Below, piece after piece: positions 47,551 through 57,962 of a stretch of DNA of 64,000 bases. Under the pieces are notes generated by a model. That model was not told the origin of the DNA and did no database searches. It saw only the letters and a program-made list of their open reading frames with translations. Numbering within the stretch: the first letter of the stretch is position 1; each line of letters starts with the position of its first letter. The position numbers and the translations under genes were made by a program. The stretch lies in assembly GCF_003050905.1 (NCBI RefSeq), contig NZ_QAOT01000008.1. One strand, written 5' to 3'. This stretch comes from Cereibacter_A azotoformans (GTDB taxonomy: Bacteria; Pseudomonadota; Alphaproteobacteria; Rhodobacterales; Rhodobacteraceae).

Positions 47551-48477
47551 TTGCAACTCTCGGAAAATCTGCGTGGCGCCTTGGCCATGTCGGTCGCCAT
47601 GGCCGCCTTCACCGTCAATGACGCGCTGATGAAGGCCGTCACCCAGACCATGCCGCTCTTTCAGGCCATCGCCCTGCGAGGGCTGGTGACCCTGCCGATG
47701 CTGCTGGCCTGCGGATGGGCCTCGGGCGGGCTGCGCTGGCGCATCCCCCGGCCCGACAGATTTCTGCTTGCCCTTCGGGCGGGCGCGGATGTGCTGGCAA
47801 CGGTCATGTACCTCACGGCCCTGATGATGCTGCCGCTCGCGAACCTCGTCGCGATCCTCCAGTCGGTTCCGCTGGCGGTCACGCTTGCGGCGGCCCTGTG
47901 GCTGAAGGAGCCCCTGGGCTGGCGGCGGCTCACCGCGATCCTGATCGGCTTCGGGGGCGTGCTCCTCATCGTGCGTCCGGGTGCCGAGGGCTTCAACCTG
48001 TGGTCGCTCCTCGGTCTGGCCTCGGTCGGCTGCGTCGTGGCGCGCGATCTGTCAACCCGCAGGCTCGGGGGGAGGCTTCCGGCCACCACCGTCGCCTTCT
48101 GGACGTCGGCGGCCGTGACCGCCATGGGGCTCGTGGGCTTGACCCGGTCCGGGGTTGCCCCGGTCGCGATGGCCGAGATGATGCAGATCCTGGGCGCCGC
48201 AGTCGCGCTGATCGTGGGCTATCTCGCGATCGTTCTTGCCATGAGGGGAGGGGACATTGGCGTGGTCTCTCCCTTCCGCTATACGGCGCTGGTCTGGGCG
48301 ATCGGCCTCGGCTGGCTGCTCTTTGGAAACCTGCCGGACGGGCTCACGCTGGCCGGCTCGGCGATCGTGACCGCCACCGGGATCTTCACGCTCTGGCGCG
48401 AGTCGCGGCTTCGCCGGCGCCTGCGGGAAGCATCTGTTGACATCACTCGCGACTCCCCCTATACGCCGCCTACCTGA
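47551..48477 (+). CDS. DMT-family (EamA) transporter
   Basis: It encodes 308 residues from TTG 47551, with GGAGG five bases upstream; ATG 47587 would remove a short N-terminal stretch. About ten membrane helices are arranged as two EamA repeats: MPLFQAIALRGLVTLPMLLA, MYLTALMMLPLANLVAI and PLGWRRLTAILIGFGGVLLI in the first half, and SPFRYTALVWAIGLGWLLFG in the second. Such drug/metabolite transporters export small molecules; the substrate is unknown. The last 40 bases of the gene contain the promoter of the str operon. Confidence 0.9.
   Translation: MQLSENLRGALAMSVAMAAFTVNDALMKAVTQTMPLFQAIALRGLVTLPMLLACGWASGGLRWRIPRPDRFLLALRAGADVLATVMYLTALMMLPLANLVAILQSVPLAVTLAAALWLKEPLGWRRLTAILIGFGGVLLIVRPGAEGFNLWSLLGLASVGCVVARDLSTRRLGGRLPATTVAFWTSAAVTAMGLVGLTRSGVAPVAMAEMMQILGAAVALIVGYLAIVLAMRGGDIGVVSPFRYTALVWAIGLGWLLFGNLPDGLTLAGSAIVTATGIFTLWRESRLRRRLREASVDITRDSPYTPPT
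48437..48465 (+). promoter_or_regulatory. Strong promoter of the str operon inside the transporter 3' end
   Basis: TTGACA (48437-48442, full consensus), a 17-base spacer and TATACG (48460-48465). It lies inside the coding sequence of the DMT transporter and would give rpsL a leader of about 215 bases. Confidence 0.8.
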
Positions 48478-48563
48478 GCTGCGGGCTCCTCGGCCTGCGG
48501 CCAGCCTCAGTTAACTGTAGTGGTCATGATCCGGGCCAAAAACCCCGATCCTCTGGAATTCCA

Positions 48564-48599
48564 CCGCGTCGTCCCCGCCAAAGGGACGTCCGCGGTTTT
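48564..48599 (+). terminator. Terminator-like hairpin in the rpsL leader
   Basis: CCGCG-T-CGTCCC pairs with GGGACG-TC-CGCGG around a seven-base loop, followed by TTTT. It sits between the promoter at 48437 and rpsL, so it is a candidate attenuator. Confidence 0.6.
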
Positions 48600-48689
48600 G
48601 GTGTTTGTGCAAGCAGGCACCACGAACGGCGCCCCCCGACCGGATCCGGGCAGGCGTGAATGAAACGGGTTGCAACACGGGGAACGTGA

Positions 48690-49061
48690 ATGCCAACGAT
48701 CCAACAGCTCATCCGCAAGCCGCGGGAGCCGAAACGAGTACGCTCCAAGTCGCAGCACCTGGAGTCCTGCCCGCAGAAGCGTGGCGTCTGCACGCGCGTC
48801 TACACCACGACGCCGAAGAAGCCGAACTCCGCTATGCGTAAGGTCGCCAAGGTCCGCCTGACCAACGGCTTCGAGGTGATCTCCTACATCCCCGGCGAAA
48901 AGCACAACCTGCAAGAGCACTCCGTCGTGCTCATCCGCGGTGGCCGCGTGAAGGACCTTCCCGGCGTGCGTTACCACATCCTGCGCGGTGTCCTCGATAC
49001 CCAGGGTGTCAAAGATCGTCGTCAACGCCGTTCGAAATACGGCGCGAAGCGTCCGAAATAA
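48690..49061 (+). CDS. rpsL: 30S ribosomal protein S12
   Basis: It encodes 123 residues. TTTPKKPNSAMRKV contains Lys43, and VKDLPGVRYHILRG is the second conserved loop; both keep the wild-type, streptomycin-sensitive residues. S12 controls decoding accuracy. It heads the str operon rpsL-rpsG-fusA-tuf, with a consensus promoter about 220 bases upstream. Confidence 0.98.
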   Translation: MPTIQQLIRKPREPKRVRSKSQHLESCPQKRGVCTRVYTTTPKKPNSAMRKVAKVRLTNGFEVISYIPGEKHNLQEHSVVLIRGGRVKDLPGVRYHILRGVLDTQGVKDRRQRRSKYGAKRPK

Positions 49062-49073
49062 GGAGATCCGGGT

Positions 49074-49544
49074 ATGTCCCGTCGTCACGCAGCCGAGAAG
49101 CGCGAAATCCTGCCCGACGCCAAGTTCGGCGATACGGTGCTGACCAAGTTCATGAACAACCTGATGATCGACGGCAAGAAGTCGGTCGCGGAATCCATCG
49201 TCTACAACGCGCTCGACCGGGTTCAGACCCGTCTGAAGCGCGAGCCGCTGGAAGCCTTCCACGAGGCGCTCGACAACGTGAAGCCCTCGGTCGAAGTGCG
49301 CTCGCGCCGCGTCGGCGGTGCCACCTACCAGGTGCCGGTCGAAGTCCGCACCGAGCGTCGTGAGGCGCTGGCGATCCGCTGGCTGATCACCGCCGCGCGC
49401 AAGCGCAACGAGAACACCATGGAAGAGCGCCTTGCCGCCGAGCTGGCCGATGCCTGCAACAACCGCGGCACCGCGGTGAAGAAGCGGGAAGACACTCACA
49501 AGATGGCCGACGCGAACAAGGCGTTCAGCCATTACCGCTGGTAA
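49074..49544 (+). CDS. rpsG: 30S ribosomal protein S7
   Basis: It encodes 156 residues. DTVLTKFMNNLMIDGKKSVA near the N terminus and VRSRRVGGATYQVPVEVR are the S7 signatures. S7 starts assembly of the 30S head and in other bacteria represses str-operon translation. It follows rpsL by 12 bases with GGAG before its ATG. Confidence 0.98.
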   Translation: MSRRHAAEKREILPDAKFGDTVLTKFMNNLMIDGKKSVAESIVYNALDRVQTRLKREPLEAFHEALDNVKPSVEVRSRRVGGATYQVPVEVRTERREALAIRWLITAARKRNENTMEERLAAELADACNNRGTAVKKREDTHKMADANKAFSHYRW

Positions 49545-49569
49545 CCTTTCAGCCTGAGGACCACCCCAG

Positions 49570-51687
<2,118 letters not shown>

Positions 51688-51691
51688 GCGC

Positions 51692-51710
51692 GGTGGGCGT
51701 TCAGCCCACC
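51692..51710 (+). repeat. Inverted repeat between fusA and tuf2
   Basis: GGTGGGC-GTTCA-GCCCACC starts five bases after the fusA stop, and CTACCC/GGGTAG-type sequence follows. The CCCACCCTAC part also occurs near 405-414. Similar sequences are widespread in bacterial intergenic DNA. It may be a mobile or processed repeat. Confidence 0.45.
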
Positions 51711-51761
51711 CTACCCACCCCGTAGGGTGCACCCCACCCGCGAAAGTCTCAGGAGGCCATC

Positions 51762-52937
51762 ATGGCAAAGGCAAAGTTTGAACGTAACAAACCGCACGTC
51801 AACATCGGCACGATCGGCCACGTTGACCACGGCAAGACGACGCTGACGGCCGCGATCACGAAGTATTTCGGCGAGTTCCGGGCCTATGACCAGATCGACG
51901 GCGCGCCGGAAGAGCGGGCCCGCGGCATCACGATCTCGACCGCGCACGTGGAATACGAGTCGGAGTCGCGTCACTATGCGCACGTCGACTGCCCCGGCCA
52001 CGCCGACTATGTGAAGAACATGATCACCGGCGCCGCGCAGATGGACGGCGCGATCCTCGTGGTGAACGCGGCCGACGGCCCGATGCCGCAGACGCGCGAG
52101 CACATCCTGCTCGGCCGTCAGGTGGGCATCCCCTACATGGTCGTCTACATGAACAAGGTCGACCAGGTGGACGATCCGGAACTTCTCGAACTGGTCGAGA
52201 TGGAGATCCGTGAACTTCTGTCGTCCTACGACTACCCCGGCGACGACATTCCGATCATCAAGGGCTCGGCTCTGGCCGCGATGAACGGCACCGACAAGGA
52301 AATCGGCGAGGATTCGATCCGCGCGCTGATCGCGGCGGTGGACGAATACATCCCGACCCCGGCGCGCGCCGTGGACCAGCCGTTCCTGATGCCGGTCGAG
52401 GACGTGTTCTCGATCTCGGGCCGCGGCACCGTGGCCACCGGCCGGATCGAGCGTGGCGTGGTGAAGGTGGGTGAGGAACTCGAGATCGTCGGCATCCGCC
52501 CGTCGAAGAAGACGGTCTGCACCGGCGTCGAGATGTTCCGCAAGCTTCTGGACCAGGGCGAGGCGGGCGACAACGTGGGCCTTCTGCTGCGTGGCGTGGA
52601 CCGCGACGGGATCGAGCGCGGCCAGGTGCTGTGCAAGCCCGGCTCGGTGAAGCCGCACACGAAGTTCGAGGCCGAGGCCTACATCCTGACGAAAGAGGAA
52701 GGCGGCCGTCACACGCCGTTCTTCGCGAACTACCGTCCGCAGTTCTACTTCCGCACGACCGACGTGACGGGCACGGTGGAACTGCCGGAAGGCACCGAGA
52801 TGGTGATGCCGGGCGACAACCTGAAGTTCAACGTCGAACTGATCGCGCCGATCGCCATGGAAGAGAAGCTCCGCTTCGCCATCCGTGAAGGCGGCCGCAC
52901 CGTCGGCGCCGGCGTCGTCTCGAAAATCATCGCGTAA
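51762..52937 (+). CDS. tuf: Elongation factor Tu, copy 2
   Basis: It encodes 391 residues with AGGAGG eight bases before ATG 51762. It is the last gene of the str operon. The protein is identical to copy 1 at 33816, with only five silent base differences by eye. Such identity between copies about 18 kb apart points to ongoing gene conversion. A hairpin follows (52957-52982). Confidence 0.98.
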   Translation: MAKAKFERNKPHVNIGTIGHVDHGKTTLTAAITKYFGEFRAYDQIDGAPEERARGITISTAHVEYESESRHYAHVDCPGHADYVKNMITGAAQMDGAILVVNAADGPMPQTREHILLGRQVGIPYMVVYMNKVDQVDDPELLELVEMEIRELLSSYDYPGDDIPIIKGSALAAMNGTDKEIGEDSIRALIAAVDEYIPTPARAVDQPFLMPVEDVFSISGRGTVATGRIERGVVKVGEELEIVGIRPSKKTVCTGVEMFRKLLDQGEAGDNVGLLLRGVDRDGIERGQVLCKPGSVKPHTKFEAEAYILTKEEGGRHTPFFANYRPQFYFRTTDVTGTVELPEGTEMVMPGDNLKFNVELIAPIAMEEKLRFAIREGGRTVGAGVVSKIIA

Positions 52938-52956
52938 ACCGCAATTGGCAGAGGGG

Positions 52957-52982
52957 CGGGGGGACGACACCACGCCCCCCCG
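52957..52982 (+). terminator. Hairpin after tuf2
   Basis: CGGGGGG and CCCCCCG pair around a 12-base loop, followed by TTTCCC. Weak T tract, so at most partial termination before rpsJ. Confidence 0.45.
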
Positions 52983-53009
52983 TTTCCCGCCAAGCCCGAG
53001 GGCATTGAA

Positions 53010-53318
53010 ATGCAAGGTCAGACTATCCGCATCAGGCTGAAAGCCTTCGATTACCGGGTGCTGGACGCCAGCACCCAGGAAATCGTGAACACCGCCAAGC
53101 GGACCGGCGCGCAGGTGCGCGGCCCGATCCCGCTGCCGAACAAGATCGAGAAGTTCACCGTTCTCCGCGGTCCGCACATCGACAAGAAGTCGCGCGACCA
53201 GTGGGAGATCCGGACGCACAAGCGTCTTCTCGACATCGTCGATCCGACCCCGCAGACCGTGGACGCGCTGATGAAGCTCGACCTCGCGGCCGGCGTGGAC
53301 ATTCAGATCAAGGTTTGA
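53010..53318 (+). CDS. rpsJ: 30S ribosomal protein S10
   Basis: It encodes 102 residues. IRIRLKAFDYRVLDASTQEI and VRGPIPLPNKIEKFTVLRGP are the S10 signatures. It also binds NusB (as NusE) in antitermination. It opens the S10 gene cluster 72 bases after tuf2; no clear promoter is seen in the gap, so read-through from the str operon is possible. Confidence 0.97.
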   Translation: MQGQTIRIRLKAFDYRVLDASTQEIVNTAKRTGAQVRGPIPLPNKIEKFTVLRGPHIDKKSRDQWEIRTHKRLLDIVDPTPQTVDALMKLDLAAGVDIQIKV

Positions 53319-53331
53319 GGGGTCCACGAAG

Positions 53332-54051
53332 ATGCGCTCTGGTGTTATCGCCAAGAAGCTGGGCATGACCCGGCTGTTCCTCGAGGACGGGAAGCAGGTT
53401 CCCGTGACCGTCCTCCAACTCGATTCGCTTCAGGTCGTGGCGCAGCGCACGGCCGAGAAGGATGGCTACACCGCCGTCCAGCTCGGCGCGGGTGCGGCCA
53501 AGGCCAAGCGGACCTCGGCCGGCATGCGCGGCCACTTCGCGAAAGCGAACGTGGAGCCCAAGCGCAAGATCGCCGAATTCCGCGTCACGCCGGACTGCCT
53601 GATCGACGTGGGTGCCGAGATCACCGCTGACCACTACTTTGCGGGTCAGTTCGTGGACATCGCCGGCACCTCGATCGGTAAAGGTTTTGCCGGTGCGATG
53701 AAGCGGCACAACTTCGGCGGTCTGCGCGCCTCGCACGGCGTGTCGATCAGCCACCGTTCGCACGGGTCGACCGGCCAGTGCCAGGACCCCGGCAAGGTGT
53801 TCAAGGGCAAGAAGATGGCCGGCCACATGGGCGCTGCCCGTGTGACCACGCAGAACCTGCAGGTGGTGCGCACCGACAGCGACCGCGGCCTGATCATGGT
53901 GAAGGGCGCCGTTCCCGGTTCCAAGGGCGGCTGGGTCACCATCAAGGACGCCGTGAAGAAGCCGGTCCCGGAACAGGCGGTGCGCCCGGCGGCGATCCGC
54001 ACGGCGGCCGTTGAGGAAACCTCCGTTGGAGGCGAAAGCAATGAAGGCTGA
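53332..54051 (+). CDS. rplC: 50S ribosomal protein L3
   Basis: It encodes 239 residues. SGVIAKKLGMTRLFLEDGKQ begins the protein, and MAGHMGAARVTTQNLQVVR is the conserved late block. The tail has about 25 extra residues (VRPAAIRTAAVEETSVGGES) typical of alphaproteobacteria. It overlaps the rplD start by 11 bases, suggesting coupled translation. Confidence 0.97.
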   Translation: MRSGVIAKKLGMTRLFLEDGKQVPVTVLQLDSLQVVAQRTAEKDGYTAVQLGAGAAKAKRTSAGMRGHFAKANVEPKRKIAEFRVTPDCLIDVGAEITADHYFAGQFVDIAGTSIGKGFAGAMKRHNFGGLRASHGVSISHRSHGSTGQCQDPGKVFKGKKMAGHMGAARVTTQNLQVVRTDSDRGLIMVKGAVPGSKGGWVTIKDAVKKPVPEQAVRPAAIRTAAVEETSVGGESNEG

Positions 54052-54661
54052 AGTCATCAAGCTGGACGCGAGCTCCGCGGGCTCGATTGAACTGGACGAC
54101 GCGATCTTTGGCCTCGAGCCGCGCGCCGACATCCTGCACCGCGTGGTGCGCTGGCAGCGGGCGAAGGCCCAGGCCGGCACGCACTCGGTGCTCGGCAAGT
54201 CGGACGTGAGCTACTCGACCAAGAAGATCTATCGCCAGAAGGGCACCGGCGGCGCTCGCCACGGCTCCAAGAAGGCGCCGATCTTCCGTCACGGTGGCGT
54301 CTACAAGGGCCCGACCCCGCGCAGCCACGCCCACGACCTGAACAAGAAGTTCCGGGCGCTGGGTCTGAAGCACGCGCTCTCGTCGAAGGCCACGACCGGC
54401 AACCTGATCGTGATCGAGGACATCGCCATGTCCGAGGCCAAGACCGCCCTGCTCGCCAAGGCGGTGAAGGAACTCGGCTGGAAGCGCGTGCTCGTCATCG
54501 ACGGCGCCGACATCAACGAGAACTTCGCCAAGGCCGCGCGCAACCTCGAGGGTATCGATGTGCTGCCGTCGATCGGGGCGAACGTCTATGACATCCTGAA
54601 GCGTGACACGCTCGTGATCACGAAGGCGGGTGTCGAAGCTCTGGAGGCTCGTCTGAAATGA
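54041..54661 (+). CDS. rplD: 50S ribosomal protein L4
   Basis: It encodes 206 residues from ATG 54041 (MKAEVIKLDASSAGSIELDD), with GGAGGCG before it inside rplC. YRQKGTGGARHGSKKAPIFR is the exit-tunnel loop. In Escherichia coli L4 represses the S10 operon by a leader that I cannot identify here. It overlaps rplW by four bases. Confidence 0.97.
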   Translation: MKAEVIKLDASSAGSIELDDAIFGLEPRADILHRVVRWQRAKAQAGTHSVLGKSDVSYSTKKIYRQKGTGGARHGSKKAPIFRHGGVYKGPTPRSHAHDLNKKFRALGLKHALSSKATTGNLIVIEDIAMSEAKTALLAKAVKELGWKRVLVIDGADINENFAKAARNLEGIDVLPSIGANVYDILKRDTLVITKAGVEALEARLK

Positions 54662-54954
54662 CCGCCAAACCCGAACACTACGATGTGATCCGCAAGCCCG
54701 TGATCACCGAGAAGGCGACCATGACCTCCGAGGCCAATGGCGTCGTCTTCGCGGTGGCGATGGACGCGACCAAGCCGCAGATCAAGGAAGCGGTCGAGTC
54801 GATCTTCAACGTCAAGGTGAAGGCGGTGAACACCACCATCACCAAGGGCAAGACGAAGAAGTTCAAGGGCCGCCCCGGCGTGCGCTCGGACCGCAAGAAG
54901 GCCTATGTGACGCTCGAGGAAGGAAACACCATCGACGTCTCGACCGGCCTCTGA
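54658..54954 (+). CDS. rplW: 50S ribosomal protein L23
   Basis: It encodes 98 residues: HYDVIRKPVITEKATMTSEA, KPQIKEAVESIFNVKVKAVN and RPGVRSDRKKAYVTLEEGNT. L23 docks trigger factor and SRP at the exit tunnel. Its ATG overlaps the rplD stop. A T-tract hairpin follows, unusual inside this cluster. Confidence 0.97.
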   Translation: MTAKPEHYDVIRKPVITEKATMTSEANGVVFAVAMDATKPQIKEAVESIFNVKVKAVNTTITKGKTKKFKGRPGVRSDRKKAYVTLEEGNTIDVSTGL

Positions 54955-54974
54955 TAGAAGGCCTGCGAATCTCG

Positions 54975-55004
54975 CGGCCCCGGGTTTCCGGGGCCGTGAT
55001 TTTT
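54975..55004 (+). terminator. Terminator-like hairpin between rplW and rplB
   Basis: CGGCCCCGG-GTTT-CCGGGGCCG followed by TGATTTTT: a strong stem with a T tract, 20 bases after rplW. Full termination would cut L2 and later genes from the S10 transcript, so attenuation or a second promoter is expected. Confidence 0.8.
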
Positions 55005-55076
55005 ATCATCTGGGGATCTTCGGAGCCCTGTACCGGCCCCCGCAAGGGGGTCTCTAGCTGACGGAAGACAGGAAGC

Positions 55077-55916
55077 ATGGCACTCAAGTCGTACAAACCG
55101 ACGACGCCTGGCCAGCGTGGGCTGGTTCTGATCGACCGTTCGGAGCTGTGGAAAGGCCGTCCGGTCAAGACCCTCGTCGAGGGCCTGATCAAGACCGGTG
55201 GCCGGAACAACACCGGACGCGTCACGATGTGGCACAAGGGCGGCGGGGCGAAGCGTCTCTACCGCATCGTCGATTTCAAGCGTCGCAAGTTCGATGTTCC
55301 GGCCGTGGTCGAGCGCATCGAATATGACCCGAACCGGACCGCCTTCATTGCGCTGGTGCGCTACGAGGATGGCGAGCTTGCCTATATCCTCGCGCCGCAG
55401 CGACTCGCCGTGGGTGACAGCGTCATTGCCGGCGCCAAGACCGACGTGAAGCCGGGCAACGCGATGCCCTTCTCGGGCATGCCGATCGGCACGATCGTGC
55501 ACAACGTCGAGCTGAAGCCGGGCAAGGGCGGGCAGCTGGCGCGCGCCGCCGGCACCTACGCGCAATTCGTGGGCCGCGATGGCGGCTATGCCCAGATCCG
55601 CCTCTCGTCGGGCGAACTGCGCATGGTGCGCCAGGAGTGCATGGCTACGGTTGGCGCGGTCTCGAACCCCGACAACTCGAACCAGAACTTCGGCAAGGCC
55701 GGCCGCATGCGGCACAAGGGCGTGCGCCCGACCGTCCGCGGCGTTGCGATGAACCCGATCGACCACCCGCACGGCGGCGGCGAAGGCCGGACCTCGGGCG
55801 GCCGTCACCCGGTCACCCCGTGGGGCAAGGGCACCAAGGGCAACCGCACGCGCAAGAGCAAGGCGTCGGACAAGCTGATTGTCCGCTCGCGGCACGCGAA
55901 GAAGAAAGGGCGCTAA
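55077..55916 (+). CDS. rplB: 50S ribosomal protein L2
   Basis: It encodes 279 residues. GGAEGRTSGGRHP-type signature is present as HGGGEGRTSGGRHPVTPWGK, which includes the conserved His near the peptidyl-transferase centre. It is 122 bases after rplW, the longest gap in the S10 group. rpsS follows after three bases. Confidence 0.97.
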   Translation: MALKSYKPTTPGQRGLVLIDRSELWKGRPVKTLVEGLIKTGGRNNTGRVTMWHKGGGAKRLYRIVDFKRRKFDVPAVVERIEYDPNRTAFIALVRYEDGELAYILAPQRLAVGDSVIAGAKTDVKPGNAMPFSGMPIGTIVHNVELKPGKGGQLARAAGTYAQFVGRDGGYAQIRLSSGELRMVRQECMATVGAVSNPDNSNQNFGKAGRMRHKGVRPTVRGVAMNPIDHPHGGGEGRTSGGRHPVTPWGKGTKGNRTRKSKASDKLIVRSRHAKKKGR

Positions 55917-55919
55917 GCC

Positions 55920-56198
55920 ATGGCACGTTCTACCTGGAAAGGCCCCTTCGTCGACGGGTACCTGCTGAAGAAGGCAGAGAAGTCGCGCGAGTCGGGCAAG
56001 AACGAAGTGATCAAGATCTGGTCGCGTCGCTCCACCATCCTGCCGCAGTTCGTGGGCCTGACCTTCGGCGTCTACAACGGCAAGAAGCATGTCCCGGTCA
56101 ATGTCACCGAGGAAATGATCGGCCAGAAGTTCGGTGAATATTCGCCGACCCGGACCTATTACGGTCACGCGGCCGACAAGAAAGCGAAGAGGAAGTAA
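55920..56198 (+). CDS. rpsS: 30S ribosomal protein S19
   Basis: It encodes 92 residues: ARSTWKGPFVDGYLLKKAEK, then IWSRRSTILPQFVGLTFGVY and GEYSPTRTYYGHAADKKAKR, the S19 signature. It lies in the 30S head beside S13. It is three bases from both neighbours. Confidence 0.97.
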   Translation: MARSTWKGPFVDGYLLKKAEKSRESGKNEVIKIWSRRSTILPQFVGLTFGVYNGKKHVPVNVTEEMIGQKFGEYSPTRTYYGHAADKKAKRK

Positions 56199-56201
56199 TC
56201 C

Positions 56202-56582
56202 ATGGGCAAGGACAAGAACCCGCGCCGCGTGGGCGAAAACGAGGCTTTTGCCAAGGCGAAGATGCTGCGCACCTCGCCGCAGAAGCTGAACCTCGTCGCG
56301 GCCCTCATCCGTGGCAAGAAGGTCGAGAAGGCGATCGCCGACCTCACCTTCTCGAAGAAGCGCATCAGCCAGGACGTGCTGAAGTGCCTTCAGTCGGCCA
56401 TCGCCAACGCCGAGAACAACCACGGCCTCGACGTGGACGAGCTCGTGGTCTCGGAAGCCTATTGCGGCAAGAACCTCGTGATGAAGCGCGGCCGTCCGCG
56501 TGCCCGCGGCCGGTTCGGCAAGATCATGAAACCGTTCAGCGAGCTCACGATCAAGGTGAAGCAAGTCGGGGAGACTGCGTAA
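56202..56582 (+). CDS. rplV: 50S ribosomal protein L22
   Basis: It encodes 126 residues. [20 protein letters not shown] opens the core, and [20 protein letters not shown] is the C-terminal hairpin signature near the exit tunnel, where macrolide resistance changes occur in other bacteria. Its stop overlaps the rpsC ATG by one base. Confidence 0.97.
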
Positions 56583-57298
56583 TGGGTCAGAAGGTCAATC
56601 CGATCGGCATGCGCCTCCAGGTCAACCGCACCTGGGACAGCCGCTGGTTCGCCGAGTCGAAGGACTACGGCAACCTGCTGCTGGAAGACCTCAAGATGCG
56701 CGAGTTCATCCACGACTACGCCAAGCAGGCCGGCGTGTCGAAGGTGATCATCGAGCGTCCGCACCGCAAGTGCCGCGTGACGATCCACACCGCGCGTCCC
56801 GGCGTGATCATCGGCAAGAAGGGCGCGGACATCGAGACGCTGCGCAAGAAGCTGGCGGCCTTCACCAAGTCCGAGCTTCACCTGAACATCGTCGAGATCC
56901 GCAAGCCGGAGCTTGATGCCCAGCTGGTGGCCGAGTCGATCGCCCAGCAGATGGAGCGTCGGGTGTCCTTCCGTCGCGCGATGAAGCGCGGCGTGCAGAA
57001 CGCCATGCGCATCGGTGCGCTGGGGATCCGGGTCAATGTCGCGGGCCGTCTCGGCGGCGCCGAGATCGCCCGGACCGAATGGTATCGCGAAGGCCGCGTG
57101 CCGCTGCACACCCTTCGGGCCGATATCGACTATGCGACGTCGGAAGCCTCGACCCCCTACGGGATCATCGGGGTGAAGGTCTGGATCTTCAAGGGCGAGA
57201 TCCTCGAGCACGATCCGCAGGCGCACGACCGCCGGCATTCGGAAGCTCAGGAAGGTGCCGCGCCGCGGCCGCCGCGTCGCGATCGCGAACGCGCGTAA
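56582..57298 (+). CDS. rpsC: 30S ribosomal protein S3
   Basis: It encodes 238 residues from ATG 56582 ([20 protein letters not shown]). The KH domain has IHTARPGVIIGKKGADIETL. FRRAMKRGVQNAMRIGALGI is the C-terminal domain signature. The tail is Arg-rich (PRPPRRDRERA). The longer upstream frame is an rplV shadow. Confidence 0.97.
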   Translation: MGQKVNPIGMRLQVNRTWDSRWFAESKDYGNLLLEDLKMREFIHDYAKQAGVSKVIIERPHRKCRVTIHTARPGVIIGKKGADIETLRKKLAAFTKSELHLNIVEIRKPELDAQLVAESIAQQMERRVSFRRAMKRGVQNAMRIGALGIRVNVAGRLGGAEIARTEWYREGRVPLHTLRADIDYATSEASTPYGIIGVKVWIFKGEILEHDPQAHDRRHSEAQEGAAPRPPRRDRERA

Positions 57299-57310
57299 GG
57301 GAGCAATAAG

Positions 57311-57724
57311 ATGCTGCAACCGAAACGGACGAAGTTCCGCAAACAGCACAAGGGCCGTATCCACGGCGAGGCGAAGGGCGGGTTCCTCCTGAACTTCGGC
57401 GGCTTCGGCCTCAAGGCCACCGAGCCCGAGCGTGTGACCGCACGGCAGATCGAGGCGGCCCGCCGCGCGATCACCCGCCACATGAAGCGTCAGGGTCGGG
57501 TCTGGATCCGCATCTTCCCGGACACTCCGGTCACGTCGAAACCCACTGAAGTCCGGATGGGTAAGGGCAAGGGCTCGGTCGATTTCTGGGCGGCCAAGGT
57601 GAAGCCGGGCCGGATCATGTTCGAGATCGACGGTGTGTCCGAGACGATCGCCCGTGAGGCGCTGCGCCTCGGCGCGATGAAGCTGCCGATCACCACCCGG
57701 ATCGTGGTGCGCGAGGACTGGTAA
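57311..57724 (+). CDS. rplP: 50S ribosomal protein L16
   Basis: It encodes 137 residues: MLQPKRTKFRKQHKGRIHGE, IRIFPDTPVTSKPTEVRMGK and GKGSVDFWAAKVKPGRIMFE are the L16 signatures. L16 contacts the A-site tRNA. A very strong terminator hairpin follows, which is unusual because rpmC normally comes directly after. Confidence 0.97.
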   Translation: MLQPKRTKFRKQHKGRIHGEAKGGFLLNFGGFGLKATEPERVTARQIEAARRAITRHMKRQGRVWIRIFPDTPVTSKPTEVRMGKGKGSVDFWAAKVKPGRIMFEIDGVSETIAREALRLGAMKLPITTRIVVREDW

Positions 57725-57750
57725 GTCCCCGCACCCCGGCAAGGAAGACG

Positions 57751-57784
57751 GGCCCCCGGATGCACGTGCATCCGGGGGCCTTTT
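57751..57784 (+). terminator. Strong intrinsic terminator between rplP and rpmC
   Basis: A perfect palindrome of about 30 bases (GGCCCCCGGATGCA, CG, TGCATCCGGGGGCC) is followed by TTTT. It should stop most transcripts after rplP, so rpmC and the spc genes probably use another promoter. Confidence 0.88.
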
Positions 57785-57811
57785 CATGAGGATTGGTCGG
57801 CTGCGAATCTT

Positions 57812-57842
57812 TTGCTTGCCCTTCGGGCCGCGCTCCTGTAGC
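57812..57842 (+). promoter_or_regulatory. Possible promoter for rpmC and the spc genes
   Basis: A weak TTGCTT/TTGCCC-type -35 (57812-57821) and CCTGTA/TGTAGC-type -10 (57835-57842) just after the terminator. The spacing is imperfect; the location is the main support. Confidence 0.3.
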
Positions 57843-57962
57843 AGGCTGCATCCTGCGGATTCCGGGCGACCGGATTCGCGGATTTGTCATTGATCCACCA
57901 GGCTCAAGGTGACCCTGCACAACGGTCGGGGGCCCTCTGGTGAGTGAAGAAAGGAACCGGCG

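Noticed and set aside
43068..47651. A 1527-codon open frame antisense to rpoC
   Set aside because: Same reason: rpoC on the plus strand is complete, and the antisense product has shadow composition with no recognisable domain.
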